DNA of 43,585 nt from an uncultured Lachnospiraceae bacterium (GTDB lineage: Bacteria; Bacillota; Clostridia; Lachnospirales; Lachnospiraceae): positions 1 to 43,585 of the forward strand of contig CAJTMW010000031.1 of the NCBI GenBank assembly GCA_910577275.1, read 5' to 3'. Under the pieces are notes generated by a model that ran no database searches, was not told where the DNA came from, and was given only the letters and a program-made list of their open reading frames with translations. This document shows positions 32,877 through 40,774 of the stretch, in pieces. The number at the start of each line of letters is the position of its first letter. Position 1 is the stretch's first letter. The translations under genes and the position numbers were made by a program.

Positions 32877-33017
32877 ATGAGCATAACAGAAGTGGCAAGA
32901 TTGCTGTCAGGTTTAAGAGCTGTCGGATGGACCGAAAAGGAAATCAACGACTTTGTTCTCTATATTGAATCCGGTGAAGAACAGTATAAACCGAAACCAA
33001 GAAATCAGAAAAATTGA
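32877..33017 (+). CDS. Small hypothetical protein (46 aa)
   Basis: Starts MSITEVARLLSGLRAVGWTE and ends with a charged tail (EEQYKPKPRNQKN). It is predicted to be two short helices without a membrane span. A Shine-Dalgarno GAAAGGA lies 11 bases upstream of the ATG; an in-frame GTG at 32868 is too close to it. Seventeen bases after the permease stop and just before a terminator, so it is the last gene of the ABC operon. The function is unknown. Confidence 0.7.
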   Translation: MSITEVARLLSGLRAVGWTEKEINDFVLYIESGEEQYKPKPRNQKN

Positions 33018-33021
33018 AAAA

Positions 33022-33060
33022 CAGCCTGCGAATCACAATAGATTTGCAGGCTGCTGTTTT
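33022..33060. terminator. Bidirectional terminator
   Basis: CAGCCTGCGAAT (33022-33033) pairs with ATTTGCAGGCTG (33042-33053), one G-T pair, with T-runs on both strands. It ends the ABC operon rightwards and the acetyltransferase gene leftwards. Confidence 0.85.
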
Positions 33061-33071
33061 AACCGTTTACA

Positions 33072-33782
33072 TTATTTCACCAATATTTCATCAATCCCGG
33101 CGGCATCAAAACTCCCCAGCGCCTCATGGTCTGTGAGCGCCCTGACAATTCTCCACCCTTCCCTGTTAGAAACCGCATTTTCAGGAATGGGACAAAAACC
33201 CAAATCCAGATAAATCTTACAGGCAAGCCACGTTGTGGTCTGAGTGGGTATGGTTGCATGAGTGTAGCCAAGCTTCTGCATGATGCCGAGCACATAAGAA
33301 ATCAAAGGCTTTGACAGCCCTTTCCCCTGATATTCCCGCCGGACTGCCACCCAGTGGAGCCAGCCGTCGCCAGCCTCGTGACCGGAACCGTTGCTGCGTC
33401 CATCTGCGTCTTCGTCAGAATGTGTGCATTCGCTGGAATGTATGCATTCACCAGAATGCGTGACATCATAATAAGCGGTAGCGGTGGCTATCTTCTCCCC
33501 CTTTTCGTTTTCAATAAAGACCATCCTGTCCATGAGCATATCCTCATTGCCGCCATAATACCTGTTCCACACTTCCACTCCCTGCTCATGGTCCGAAAGC
33601 TCCTTTGCGGATATTTCAATTTCTATCCATGCGTCACGGTCCCCCTGACGGAAAAACACAAACCGGTATCCCGCAGGAAGCGGAAAGTGGGGCAGATTGT
33701 TCAAATCCCTTTCGAGCATCAGCTCGTAATATTTTATGCGGGCGTCATGGTTGTCAAATTCAAATTGTATTGCTGTTTTCAT
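33072..33782 (-). CDS. GNAT-family N-acetyltransferase (236 aa)
   Basis: A GNAT fold with the acetyl-CoA loop VRREYQGKGLSKPLISYV (Q/R-x-x-G-x-G/A type), preceded by GWLHWVAV and followed by the strand/helix LGYTHATIPTQTTTWLACKI and YLDLGFCPIPE. The N-terminus (HFPLPAGYRFVFFRQGDRDA) matches acetyltransferases that modify small molecules or proteins. Near residue 110 there is a Cys/His/Ser-rich insert with an imperfect six-residue doublet (ECIHSS, ECTHSD) followed by a Gly/Asp-rich stretch. It has its own promoter and a leader hairpin. The substrate is unknown. Confidence 0.85.
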   Translation of the reverse strand: MKTAIQFEFDNHDARIKYYELMLERDLNNLPHFPLPAGYRFVFFRQGDRDAWIEIEISAKELSDHEQGVEVWNRYYGGNEDMLMDRMVFIENEKGEKIATATAYYDVTHSGECIHSSECTHSDEDADGRSNGSGHEAGDGWLHWVAVRREYQGKGLSKPLISYVLGIMQKLGYTHATIPTQTTTWLACKIYLDLGFCPIPENAVSNREGWRIVRALTDHEALGSFDAAGIDEILVK

Positions 33783-33857
33783 TGGCGCGGAATCTCCTGA
33801 TTTTGATTTTTACCATGCAAAAGATGGGAAACTATACCTTTATGATATTTTGAGGAC

Positions 33858-33918
33858 AAAAAAAGAAACGAGCAAGCCGCTTGAGCAATAGCTGTACGGT
33901 CGAAAAACTCATTTCTTT
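33858..33918 (-). promoter_or_regulatory. Attenuator-like hairpin in the acetyltransferase leader
   Basis: On the minus strand AAAGAAATGAG (33918-33908) pairs with CTCGTTTCTTT (33872-33862), including one U-G pair, followed at once by a U-run. The loop is 35 bases and contains a second small palindrome (CAAGCGGCTTG). This is an intrinsic-terminator shape inside the leader, between promoter and start codon, hence a candidate attenuator. Confidence 0.6.
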
Positions 33919-33929
33919 TTATGAACCAT

Positions 33930-33958
33930 ATTTTAAGGGCGTGGGGCAGTTTTGTCAA
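33930..33958 (-). promoter_or_regulatory. Promoter of the acetyltransferase gene
   Basis: TTGACA (33953-33958), a 17-base spacer and TAAAAT (33930-33935) on the minus strand: a near-consensus sigma-A promoter giving a leader of about 140 bases. Confidence 0.85.
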
Positions 33959-33996
33959 GGGTAAAAATTTTATAGTGTATCTTATAATGTAATTCG

Positions 33997-34236
33997 TCAT
34001 ACGCCCGCAAACCATACGCCTGTTTTCCTCCAGAGCACCCCTTTCCGGATATTCCGCTTCATTCAGACTATGTCTGCCCTATCCTTATACTTTTCCGCCA
34101 GTTCCCTAAAAGGGACTGTATTAGGAGGCATATCGCACGCCCGGAAAACGTTATGCAGTATCCGTTCCGCCGCTTCCACGGAAAGCTGCGGTACAGCTCC
34201 TTTCATCGCCAAATTTTCCTTTATTTTTTCTGTCAT
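33997..34236 (-). pseudogene. Remnant of a third sensor-like protein (57-aa N-terminal domain)
   Basis: A 57-codon frame (34236-34063, ATG to TGA). Its middle reads AVPQLSVEAAERILHNVF and later TVPFRELAEKY. It lines up with the cytosolic domains of the proteins at 11099-11845 (TPNLDIETASRILEQA...IPLDELIA) and 12672-13400 (APQLSLDDASRILEQVF...IPLEVLASY). After the TGA, the same frame continues 21 codons from an ATG (basic MKRNIRKGVLWRKTGVWFAG) to a second stop, where the others have their basic segment and membrane span. The span and outer domain are missing. It may be a decayed gene or a free-standing soluble domain. It sits 32 bases after the transglutaminase gene, as the last unit of the sortase cluster; GGAG precedes the start. 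Confidence 0.65.
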
Positions 34237-34268
34237 TTATTAACTCCGCTCTCAAAAAATCCGCTGCC

Positions 34269-35147
34269 TTAATACTGATACTTTTTGGAATAGTTGCTCC
34301 CGTCTCCGATATATTCCAAAATAGATTCGCTGCCCCCGTTGGCCGAGGCAAATGTCGGGTCCATGCGGTGCCATTCTTTTCCGTCAAAATAAATCGCGCC
34401 GTCTATCCATCCTTCCTCCTCCGTCCACACGCTTATCCACGCATGGTAGGCCGTCCCCGCATATCCCACAATCAGCTTGCATGGAACCCCCTGGCTCCGA
34501 AGCATTCCCGCCATCAGGGCGGCGTAGTCAAAACAGATTCCCTTTTTGGAGGAAAGCACGCTGTCCAGCACCGGCAGGTAGCCGCTTTTTACGTTCGCCG
34601 CTTTCTGGGTATCGTAGGTAAGATTTCCCACCACAAAATCATAAATCTTTTCCACTTTTCCCACAGCCCCCTCCGTGCTTCCGGCCAGCTCCGCTGCCTT
34701 GGCAAGGGTGGAGGCTGCGCCGCCGTAGTCCACGTACTGGTTCGGGCACAGGAACGGGGCAAACTCGCTGTCAAGCGCCGCCTGAAAGGAGCAGGACAGC
34801 GCCACGGCGTACTTAGACCCCGCCACGTTTTCCAGCACCGTCACCTGATAGATTCCGTTTCCCTCCGACAAAGGGAATGTGGCCGTAACGCCGGGCGTCA
34901 GGTTGTAGGTATAAGTAGCGCCGGGCCCGGCAACCTGGGCTTTTATCTTTCCCGCAGAGCCTGTGTACTTTGCCGTCACGTATCCGTCCGCCGCACTCGA
35001 ATAGTCTATTACGGCCTGACCGTTCTGTACTGCCTGCGCCCCGCCTGACGCATCCGCCGCAAAAACCGCGCCTGTCTCCGCCCGGCCAAAAATCACCGCC
35101 GCAAGTATGATAAATAAGAAAATCCCTGCTCTTTTCTTTGTTTTCAT
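34269..35147 (-). CDS. Exported transglutaminase-like protein (292 aa)
   Basis: The signal peptide MKTKKRAGIFLFIILAAVIF ends near VFAADA. A beta-rich domain follows (30-130), then a transglutaminase-like cysteine-protease fold: Cys in KKGICFDYAALMAGMLRSQG, His in TAYHAWISVW and Asp in WHRMDPTF, the full Cys-His-Asp triad. Such domains next to sortases in Gram-positive bacteria are thought to process or crosslink wall proteins. The start at 35147 has GAGAGGT eight bases upstream; the ATG at 35177 overlapping the sortase stop is an alternative that would add 10 residues. It directly follows the sortase gene and is likely in one transcript with it. Confidence 0.88.
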   Translation of the reverse strand: MKTKKRAGIFLFIILAAVIFGRAETGAVFAADASGGAQAVQNGQAVIDYSSAADGYVTAKYTGSAGKIKAQVAGPGATYTYNLTPGVTATFPLSEGNGIYQVTVLENVAGSKYAVALSCSFQAALDSEFAPFLCPNQYVDYGGAASTLAKAAELAGSTEGAVGKVEKIYDFVVGNLTYDTQKAANVKSGYLPVLDSVLSSKKGICFDYAALMAGMLRSQGVPCKLIVGYAGTAYHAWISVWTEEEGWIDGAIYFDGKEWHRMDPTFASANGGSESILEYIGDGSNYSKKYQY

Positions 35148-35173
35148 GCCAGAACACCTCTCTTTATTCTTTA

Positions 35174-35980
35174 TCACCCTGTCTTTTTTGCCACCACCAC
35201 GAACCGCCCTTCCCTCTCATGGTAGCTGCAGGTGGAGAGCGTAAGAAGCTCATCTCCAAAGGCTGCGTCCGCCCCCAAATCATAGAGGGACGACGCCTTT
35301 ACCCTGCTTATATATTCCTCAAAGCTTTCCTTTTCCCTCAAATCAATGTACCAGTAATAACGGAAAGCGTCCTTTTCCTTCAAACTGTATATCCGGCTGT
35401 AAAAAGCCCCGATTACCTGATACTCCCCCTTTTCCGTCAGCGTGTCGAAGCGGATAACGGGGTGCTCCCTTGCGTAGCTTTCCTGACTGTACCGGTCAAG
35501 GTTCCCGAACATGGTTCCGCCTTTCATGTTGTGTCCGTAAATAATGGTGTTGCCGCCCTCCGGGTTCCAGCCCTCCCCGATAAAAAGGCTTCCACTGTCC
35601 GCCTCCTTCCTGTCAAATCCCCGATGGAGATAGTATTCCGGCTCATCGGGCGTATACATCACCGGATAATCAATTTCCAAATCCTCGATGGTAAGCCAGC
35701 CCGCCAGGTCATTATTCTTCTCCCACAGCTCCCGGTATTCGGGTAAAACAGGCGTCTCCGACTCTGCCGAGGGCTCTGTATTTTCCTCCTCTTTTCCCGG
35801 AGATGCCGCGCATAAATCCTGTTCCTGCCGTTCACCGGCCTGACGCACCTTTTCCGCCAGAAGAAGATTCGCTTCCCTTTCACGGTTTCTCTGAGCGCCG
35901 CCACGCAAAAGCATCATCCCGGACAGCAGAAGTATTCCTGCAAAGATGAAAAACAGCAGCGCATGTATCCCTCTTTTCAT
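35174..35980 (-). CDS. srtB: Class B sortase (268 aa)
   Basis: An N-terminal membrane anchor (HALLFFIFAGILLLSGMMLL), an acidic linker, then the sortase barrel: ELWEKNNDLAGWLTIEDLEI, the catalytic His in IIYGHNMKGGTMFGNL, Cys in LLTLSTCSYHE and Arg in REGRFVVVAKK. The long helix before the Cys and the TLSTC motif assign it to class B. The start at 35980 follows GGGGAGGAG; the frame to 36007 would add nine residues without a Shine-Dalgarno. Within the cluster, the only visible substrate is the protein at 40775-42799 (IPQMGD signal). Class B enzymes usually recognise NP(Q/K)TN or variant motifs, so the pairing is inferred from neighbourhood. The name is given by class, not by orthology. Confidence 0.93.
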   Translation of the reverse strand: MKRGIHALLFFIFAGILLLSGMMLLRGGAQRNREREANLLLAEKVRQAGERQEQDLCAASPGKEEENTEPSAESETPVLPEYRELWEKNNDLAGWLTIEDLEIDYPVMYTPDEPEYYLHRGFDRKEADSGSLFIGEGWNPEGGNTIIYGHNMKGGTMFGNLDRYSQESYAREHPVIRFDTLTEKGEYQVIGAFYSRIYSLKEKDAFRYYWYIDLREKESFEEYISRVKASSLYDLGADAAFGDELLTLSTCSYHEREGRFVVVAKKTG

Positions 35981-36009
35981 ATCTCCTCCCCGAGTCTGCG
36001 GCATCAATG

Positions 36010-38043
36010 TTATAACCAGAACATCACCTGGTATTTGACAGCCGAAAATAAATCCCTGCGGGTTTCTTCCAGAGCCAGTTGGGTATCAGGAAAGAAGAAA
36101 ACTCCCTCGTATACAATCATAGCCAGAAAAGATGCTGCCAGAAATAAAAGCATACCTTTCCGCAGCACTCCTTTCGTATGTTCATAAAGCGCCAGCCATG
36201 CAAGAAAAGCGGCAAACAAGAAGAAAATTGAGAAGTCACAGAAATAGCGGGGCAAAATCCCGGACATCTCCGTATCCATCAGAATAATCACAGCTCCTGC
36301 CAGCATGCTTGCAAACGCCAAATCCACCGCCGCGCTTTTCCTTATATATTTTTTGAAAATCATAAGCAGCGGACACGTCCAGACAAAGAGGCTTACTGCA
36401 AACAGCCCGCCATAAGTAGCCTCCGTTATGGTGACTCCAAGGTAATTGGTATCAAAATAATTCGCGGTTAAAAAGGGGAAGTTCATCCTGATTTTGACCG
36501 GCGCAAGCAAATACGCCCATATGCCTAACGGAATTCTGTCCATCACAAATCCTCTTTTCCGCATATCGTTAGACGTCAGATTATAATTAGAGCCAAAATC
36601 AAAGGGCGACCCGAATCTGGAATAGTTGTACCACATGAGAAGTACCGCCACCGTCAGAAACGGAATTACAAATGCGGCGGCGGCACGGATTTTCTCTCTT
36701 ACCTTCATATCGGAAAGCCCGGAAAAATTCTTCCGCAAAATAACCGCCGCAGGCAGTATCATAACGAAAATCTGCGGGCGGCAGCCAATAACCAACGCCA
36801 GAAAAAAACTGCCTGCCGCAATATACTGCCAGGAAATCTTTCCATAACTATTTTGCGCGCACATGAAGAATAAAAGCCCTAAAAATCCAAAACCAAGCCC
36901 TGTGATAATCGGAACCGTATACATATCCGTCCTTTTGCACATATATATCAGTCTGCTGCTCCCCACTATAAGCTCAGTCAGTAAAAACCATGCTCCGACA
37001 CTGGTTTTGGGAAACCATCTTTTTATCACCTGATACGTCAATCCGACTATCGCTGTGAGCAGCACAAACGCCCCGATTAAAATTACCGCCCTGTTGGACA
37101 AATCCTCTCCTGTCAGCAAATAATAAGGGAGGTAGAAAAGGACTGCCGGAACCACCCCGAAATATATATAGTATTTTCCTTCATAATAAACATGGTCCCA
37201 TAAATAGCTTTCGCCCGCTTCTTTGAGAATTTTTTCGCGGTGCATATAATCATAAGGATTTTCCATGCCCTTCAAAACTTCTCCCGGCTCTTCCAGAAGT
37301 GAAAACTGCCCCCCGGCAAGCGCTCTGGCCAGTCTTTGATATCCTTTCTGATATGTAAACTCGTTTTCCTTCTGAAAAACGGGATTCAGCCCCGATATAC
37401 TGAAAAGAAGCGCCATATTCCCTGCCAGCAGGAAAATCATTATCCTTTTTCTTATCCTGCTGTTCCCGATAAAAGAAATCCGATAAATAAAGGAAGACGG
37501 GCGAAAGGCATAGCAAAAAGCGATAACGCCGAAAACCGCAAGCACTCTCAGCCATGAAAAAAATATCGGTATAACCGGATTCAAAAAGTAATGAATCCTG
37601 AAACGCTCTCCCTCGGGCAGATTCAAGACAAGTTTCAGGCTTTTACAGTCGCCGTAAAAATGACAGGTGAGATACTGGCTCTTTTTCCTCATATGCCATA
37701 ATTCCCTCGACGGAATCCTGTAGTATTCTTCATGTCCGTCGTCCCTGGCCCACAGCTCTATCGTAACCGGTTCAAAATTATCCTTCCCCCTGTCAACCGG
37801 CTCTATATCCAAAAACAGCGTGCTCAGCTTTGTATCGATATTTGAAAATTTCAGGTATTTTTCGCCTGCTCCGGCGCGGTAAGTCCCATCCTCCATTGTT
37901 TCCATGCCTTCAGATATCTGAACGCTGTATTCCTTAACCTCTTTATTGAACAGGGATTCCCAATGCCTGTAATTAAACAGTAAGAACTCAATAAACAGAG
38001 CAACACACAGGATTTTAATTATAATCTGAAATTCCCTTTGCAT
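36010..38043 (-). CDS. Polytopic membrane protein, possible GT-C-type glycosyltransferase (677 aa)
   Basis: One N-terminal span, an extracytoplasmic beta domain (about 35-165) and about ten further spans. Segments such as LWDHVYYEGKYYIYFGVVPA and MYTVPIITGLGFGFLGLLFF, with a large loop containing SRFGSPFDFGSNYNLTSN, recall lipid-linked-sugar transferases of the PMT/ArnT (GT-C) fold, but no diagnostic D-x-D or D-E motif is clear. I do not recognise a named family. The start at 38043 lies one base after the YfhO stop and has GGAGG upstream; the frame to 38070 would overlap that gene. Its place between YfhO and sortase suggests envelope glycopolymer or glycoprotein modification. Confidence 0.7.
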   Translation of the reverse strand: MQREFQIIIKILCVALFIEFLLFNYRHWESLFNKEVKEYSVQISEGMETMEDGTYRAGAGEKYLKFSNIDTKLSTLFLDIEPVDRGKDNFEPVTIELWARDDGHEEYYRIPSRELWHMRKKSQYLTCHFYGDCKSLKLVLNLPEGERFRIHYFLNPVIPIFFSWLRVLAVFGVIAFCYAFRPSSFIYRISFIGNSRIRKRIMIFLLAGNMALLFSISGLNPVFQKENEFTYQKGYQRLARALAGGQFSLLEEPGEVLKGMENPYDYMHREKILKEAGESYLWDHVYYEGKYYIYFGVVPAVLFYLPYYLLTGEDLSNRAVILIGAFVLLTAIVGLTYQVIKRWFPKTSVGAWFLLTELIVGSSRLIYMCKRTDMYTVPIITGLGFGFLGLLFFMCAQNSYGKISWQYIAAGSFFLALVIGCRPQIFVMILPAAVILRKNFSGLSDMKVREKIRAAAAFVIPFLTVAVLLMWYNYSRFGSPFDFGSNYNLTSNDMRKRGFVMDRIPLGIWAYLLAPVKIRMNFPFLTANYFDTNYLGVTITEATYGGLFAVSLFVWTCPLLMIFKKYIRKSAAVDLAFASMLAGAVIILMDTEMSGILPRYFCDFSIFFLFAAFLAWLALYEHTKGVLRKGMLLFLAASFLAMIVYEGVFFFPDTQLALEETRRDLFSAVKYQVMFWL

Positions 38044-38044
38044 C

Positions 38045-40696
38045 CTACCTCCGCCCTCTCTTTCTCTCATGCCATATCAATAATATCAGGCTGCATACTC
38101 CAAGCAGGGATAAAAGCATAGCCGCATATACATGGGCCGGCGAGTATTTCAGCTCTATTTCATGCTCCCCTTCCTTCACTTCAATACCTATAAGCGCGTC
38201 GGCAATCAATGTGATATCCGCCCTTTCACCATCTACATACGCCTTCCATCCCCTCTCATAGGGAACAGAGGTATACATCAGCCCGTCTTTCTTCGCTTTT
38301 ATTACTCCCTGCAGTCCATTTGACGTATAATTTGTTACATTTAACGCTCCCTCCTCCAATATCTCATATGCTTTGTCAAGAACGTCGCAGTTTAATATGC
38401 TCACAAATATTTTAAGCTCCCCCGACCACCCGGAATCCACCTCCGAGCGAACCGAAAATATATCCCCCTTCCTGTAGGTTCCTGCCGGAAAAATATTGGC
38501 TTCGCCTATTTCATGAAATTCCACCTTTTCTCCGCATTCCACCCAGGCATTTCCCGCCCCGTATAAATCCATATACACGTAAGCGCAGCCGTTTTGAGGC
38601 ATTTCATAATTATATTTAAACTTCTCCCTGTCCCCTCCGTCAGCGTTTTCCGGCGGTCTGTAAGTGTATGTACCGTATCCCCATCTCTCCACGCATACAT
38701 TTTCATGCCCGACGTGAATGATATCCAAAGCCTCGAAAACATCCTCCTCTATCCCTGTGGCGGCCTTTACAAGATTGTTCTGCTTTTCAAAAGGAGTGTC
38801 TCCCTCAAATTTATAATTCGCCATACCCTGCTCTACCATAAATCCAATTGGAAGATATGCGGTATTTTCGTATGCATAAACGTCATTCACCCTCCATTTT
38901 TCCGTAAGATACTCCTGATTCACCATTTGCTCTCCCCTGGAAATCAGATATTTCAAATTAAGGAACATATTGTTAACAGGCGTTGAGTTCTGATAAGAAT
39001 ACCTAATCGGATATTCGGCGCGAAACCCCATATCTTTTAACAGATTGATTTTCGCCTCCTTTACAACCGAGGAAAATTCTGAAATACCGTTATAACCATA
39101 TATGGCCGACGGATTCAATGTAAATAATTTTGCCAGTTCAACTCTGAAAAAATCATTTTCCGCCTCTGCATCAATTTTACTTAAAATCTCCTGCACTTCT
39201 CCGTATTTGTCAGGATAATTATTTCTTTCAGTGGTTCCAAGCACTTCCACCTTTGAGATAACCGTGGGCACAAGTTCCAGCCCTGCAATGACCGCTATAA
39301 ACAACGTAAATACTTTTTTGTTGAACATTTTCTTTTCAAAAAGACATATGATTAATAAATACTCCGCTATAATCAACATATTTCTGAACAGAAAAGGTTT
39401 AAAATCCAATTCTCCTGACAAAACCGCATCCAGAACAGATTCAAAATTATTGTTCTTCGCATATTCCCGTATGGTTTCAAAAGATACTAACAGATAAAAC
39501 ATACCGGCAAACAGGCATATCATCAGGCAGTCCGTTTTGCTTATCTCTTCCGCCCTGGAAAAAGCCTGATATGCCAGCATTATCAGAAGAAAAGAAAACA
39601 TAAAAGTAAATCTGTCAGGAAACGCATTCGGATTATGCATTCCATGCCATAAATAATTCAAAACATTTACATTGATGCCGGCGTAAAAAAATATGATAAA
39701 TACCGCGTAAGCCGCTTTTTCCCTCTTGCCGGTTTTCTTCATTTTAAAGAAGGCAAAAAGAAATATCATGCTGGCTATCCCGCAATAAATATATGGAAAG
39801 TTTCCCAGATAGGTTATATCTGTATTAAAGGCAAGAGAATCCACAAATATCTCCAGCCATCCCCTGATAATCTGCCATTTCTCCGGTTTCGCGTTGGTTT
39901 TGCAGGCATCCTGCAAGGCTACAAACGACGGAAGTGTGGCGACGGCGGATATCATGACAGAAACGGTGGAATATATGACTATGTTTTTCAGGTTTACAAA
40001 CAGTTCCTTAACGCTGTTTTTATTGACGATGCATTGTACAAAAAAGTAGAATACCGTAAAAAAACAAACCATAAGCCCTATGTAATAATTGGCAATGATT
40101 GCCGATGCAAGGGATATTATATAAAGCCTGAATTCATTTTTCTTTACAACCTTATTGATACCTGAAACCACCAGCGGAAATATCGCAAAGGTGTCAAGCC
40201 ATATCGTATTAAAGTAATAGCCGACCGCCCAGCCGCACAATGCATAAAACGTTGAAAATATCACCACTCCGGGTTCTTTCGTCCTGTTGATTTCGTTTAG
40301 CGAAAAAGCGCAGAACAAGCCTGAAAAGCCGATTTTAATCAAAATAAATAATGTAAAGACTTCCTGTAACCGGCTGACCGGAAACAGTACAATCAGCAGG
40401 TTCAAGGGACTTGCAAGGTAATAGGAAATCAGCGAAATAAAATCAATTCCCATACCAATGCGCCAGCAATATAGCAAGGATTCCCCTTCCCTGAGTTTTC
40501 TGTGTAATTCCGCAAAAAACGGATAATACTGATGCCATCCGTCCACTATGATTGCCTGCCTGTCTCCAAAGGGATATATTTCAAGCCGTCTGAACGCTTC
40601 GAGCATAATTAAGGCCGGCAGCATAAACGCTGTCAGATACAGGCCTATGGACTTTTTCCTGCTGATTATATTTCCGAATATATTTCTGTTTTTCAT
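38045..40696 (-). CDS. YfhO-family membrane protein (883 aa), putative glycosyltransferase
   Basis: The YfhO family signature is at the start: YPFGDRQAIIVDGWHQYYPF, then LLYCWRIGMGIDFISLISYY and LASPLNLLIVLFPVSRLQ. Twelve or more spans fill residues 15-480; a large extracytoplasmic domain (490-840) and a final span with a basic end (HERKRGRR) follow. YfhO proteins are GT-C-like enzymes implicated in glycosylation of teichoic acids in Bacillus and Listeria; the acceptor here is unknown. The Shine-Dalgarno is AGGAAGA, 12 bases upstream. The gene is separated from the surface-protein gene by a terminator-like hairpin, and there is no room for its own promoter, so read-through is needed. Confidence 0.9.
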   Translation of the reverse strand: MKNRNIFGNIISRKKSIGLYLTAFMLPALIMLEAFRRLEIYPFGDRQAIIVDGWHQYYPFFAELHRKLREGESLLYCWRIGMGIDFISLISYYLASPLNLLIVLFPVSRLQEVFTLFILIKIGFSGLFCAFSLNEINRTKEPGVVIFSTFYALCGWAVGYYFNTIWLDTFAIFPLVVSGINKVVKKNEFRLYIISLASAIIANYYIGLMVCFFTVFYFFVQCIVNKNSVKELFVNLKNIVIYSTVSVMISAVATLPSFVALQDACKTNAKPEKWQIIRGWLEIFVDSLAFNTDITYLGNFPYIYCGIASMIFLFAFFKMKKTGKREKAAYAVFIIFFYAGINVNVLNYLWHGMHNPNAFPDRFTFMFSFLLIMLAYQAFSRAEEISKTDCLMICLFAGMFYLLVSFETIREYAKNNNFESVLDAVLSGELDFKPFLFRNMLIIAEYLLIICLFEKKMFNKKVFTLFIAVIAGLELVPTVISKVEVLGTTERNNYPDKYGEVQEILSKIDAEAENDFFRVELAKLFTLNPSAIYGYNGISEFSSVVKEAKINLLKDMGFRAEYPIRYSYQNSTPVNNMFLNLKYLISRGEQMVNQEYLTEKWRVNDVYAYENTAYLPIGFMVEQGMANYKFEGDTPFEKQNNLVKAATGIEEDVFEALDIIHVGHENVCVERWGYGTYTYRPPENADGGDREKFKYNYEMPQNGCAYVYMDLYGAGNAWVECGEKVEFHEIGEANIFPAGTYRKGDIFSVRSEVDSGWSGELKIFVSILNCDVLDKAYEILEEGALNVTNYTSNGLQGVIKAKKDGLMYTSVPYERGWKAYVDGERADITLIADALIGIEVKEGEHEIELKYSPAHVYAAMLLSLLGVCSLILLIWHERKRGRR

Positions 40697-40730
40697 AATT
40701 TACAGATTTCTTCCTGAACTTTGCGCAAAA

Positions 40731-40759
40731 GCAACGCCGACTATCATTGCCGACGCTGC
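40731..40759 (-). terminator. Leaky terminator between surface-protein gene and YfhO gene
   Basis: On the minus strand an 11-bp stem (GCAGCGTCGGC / GTCGGCGTTGC, three wobble pairs) with a seven-base loop is followed by TTTTGCGC. It lies 16 bases after the surface-protein stop. The wobble pairs and short U-run suggest partial termination, giving more surface protein than downstream enzymes. Confidence 0.65.
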
Positions 40760-40774
40760 CCCCGGTTCTTACTA

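Noticed and set aside
33909..33929. Six-codon leader peptide (MVHKKK) ahead of the acetyltransferase attenuator
   Set aside because: The ATG directly abuts the -10 hexamer, upstream of the expected transcription start, so it would not be on the mRNA.
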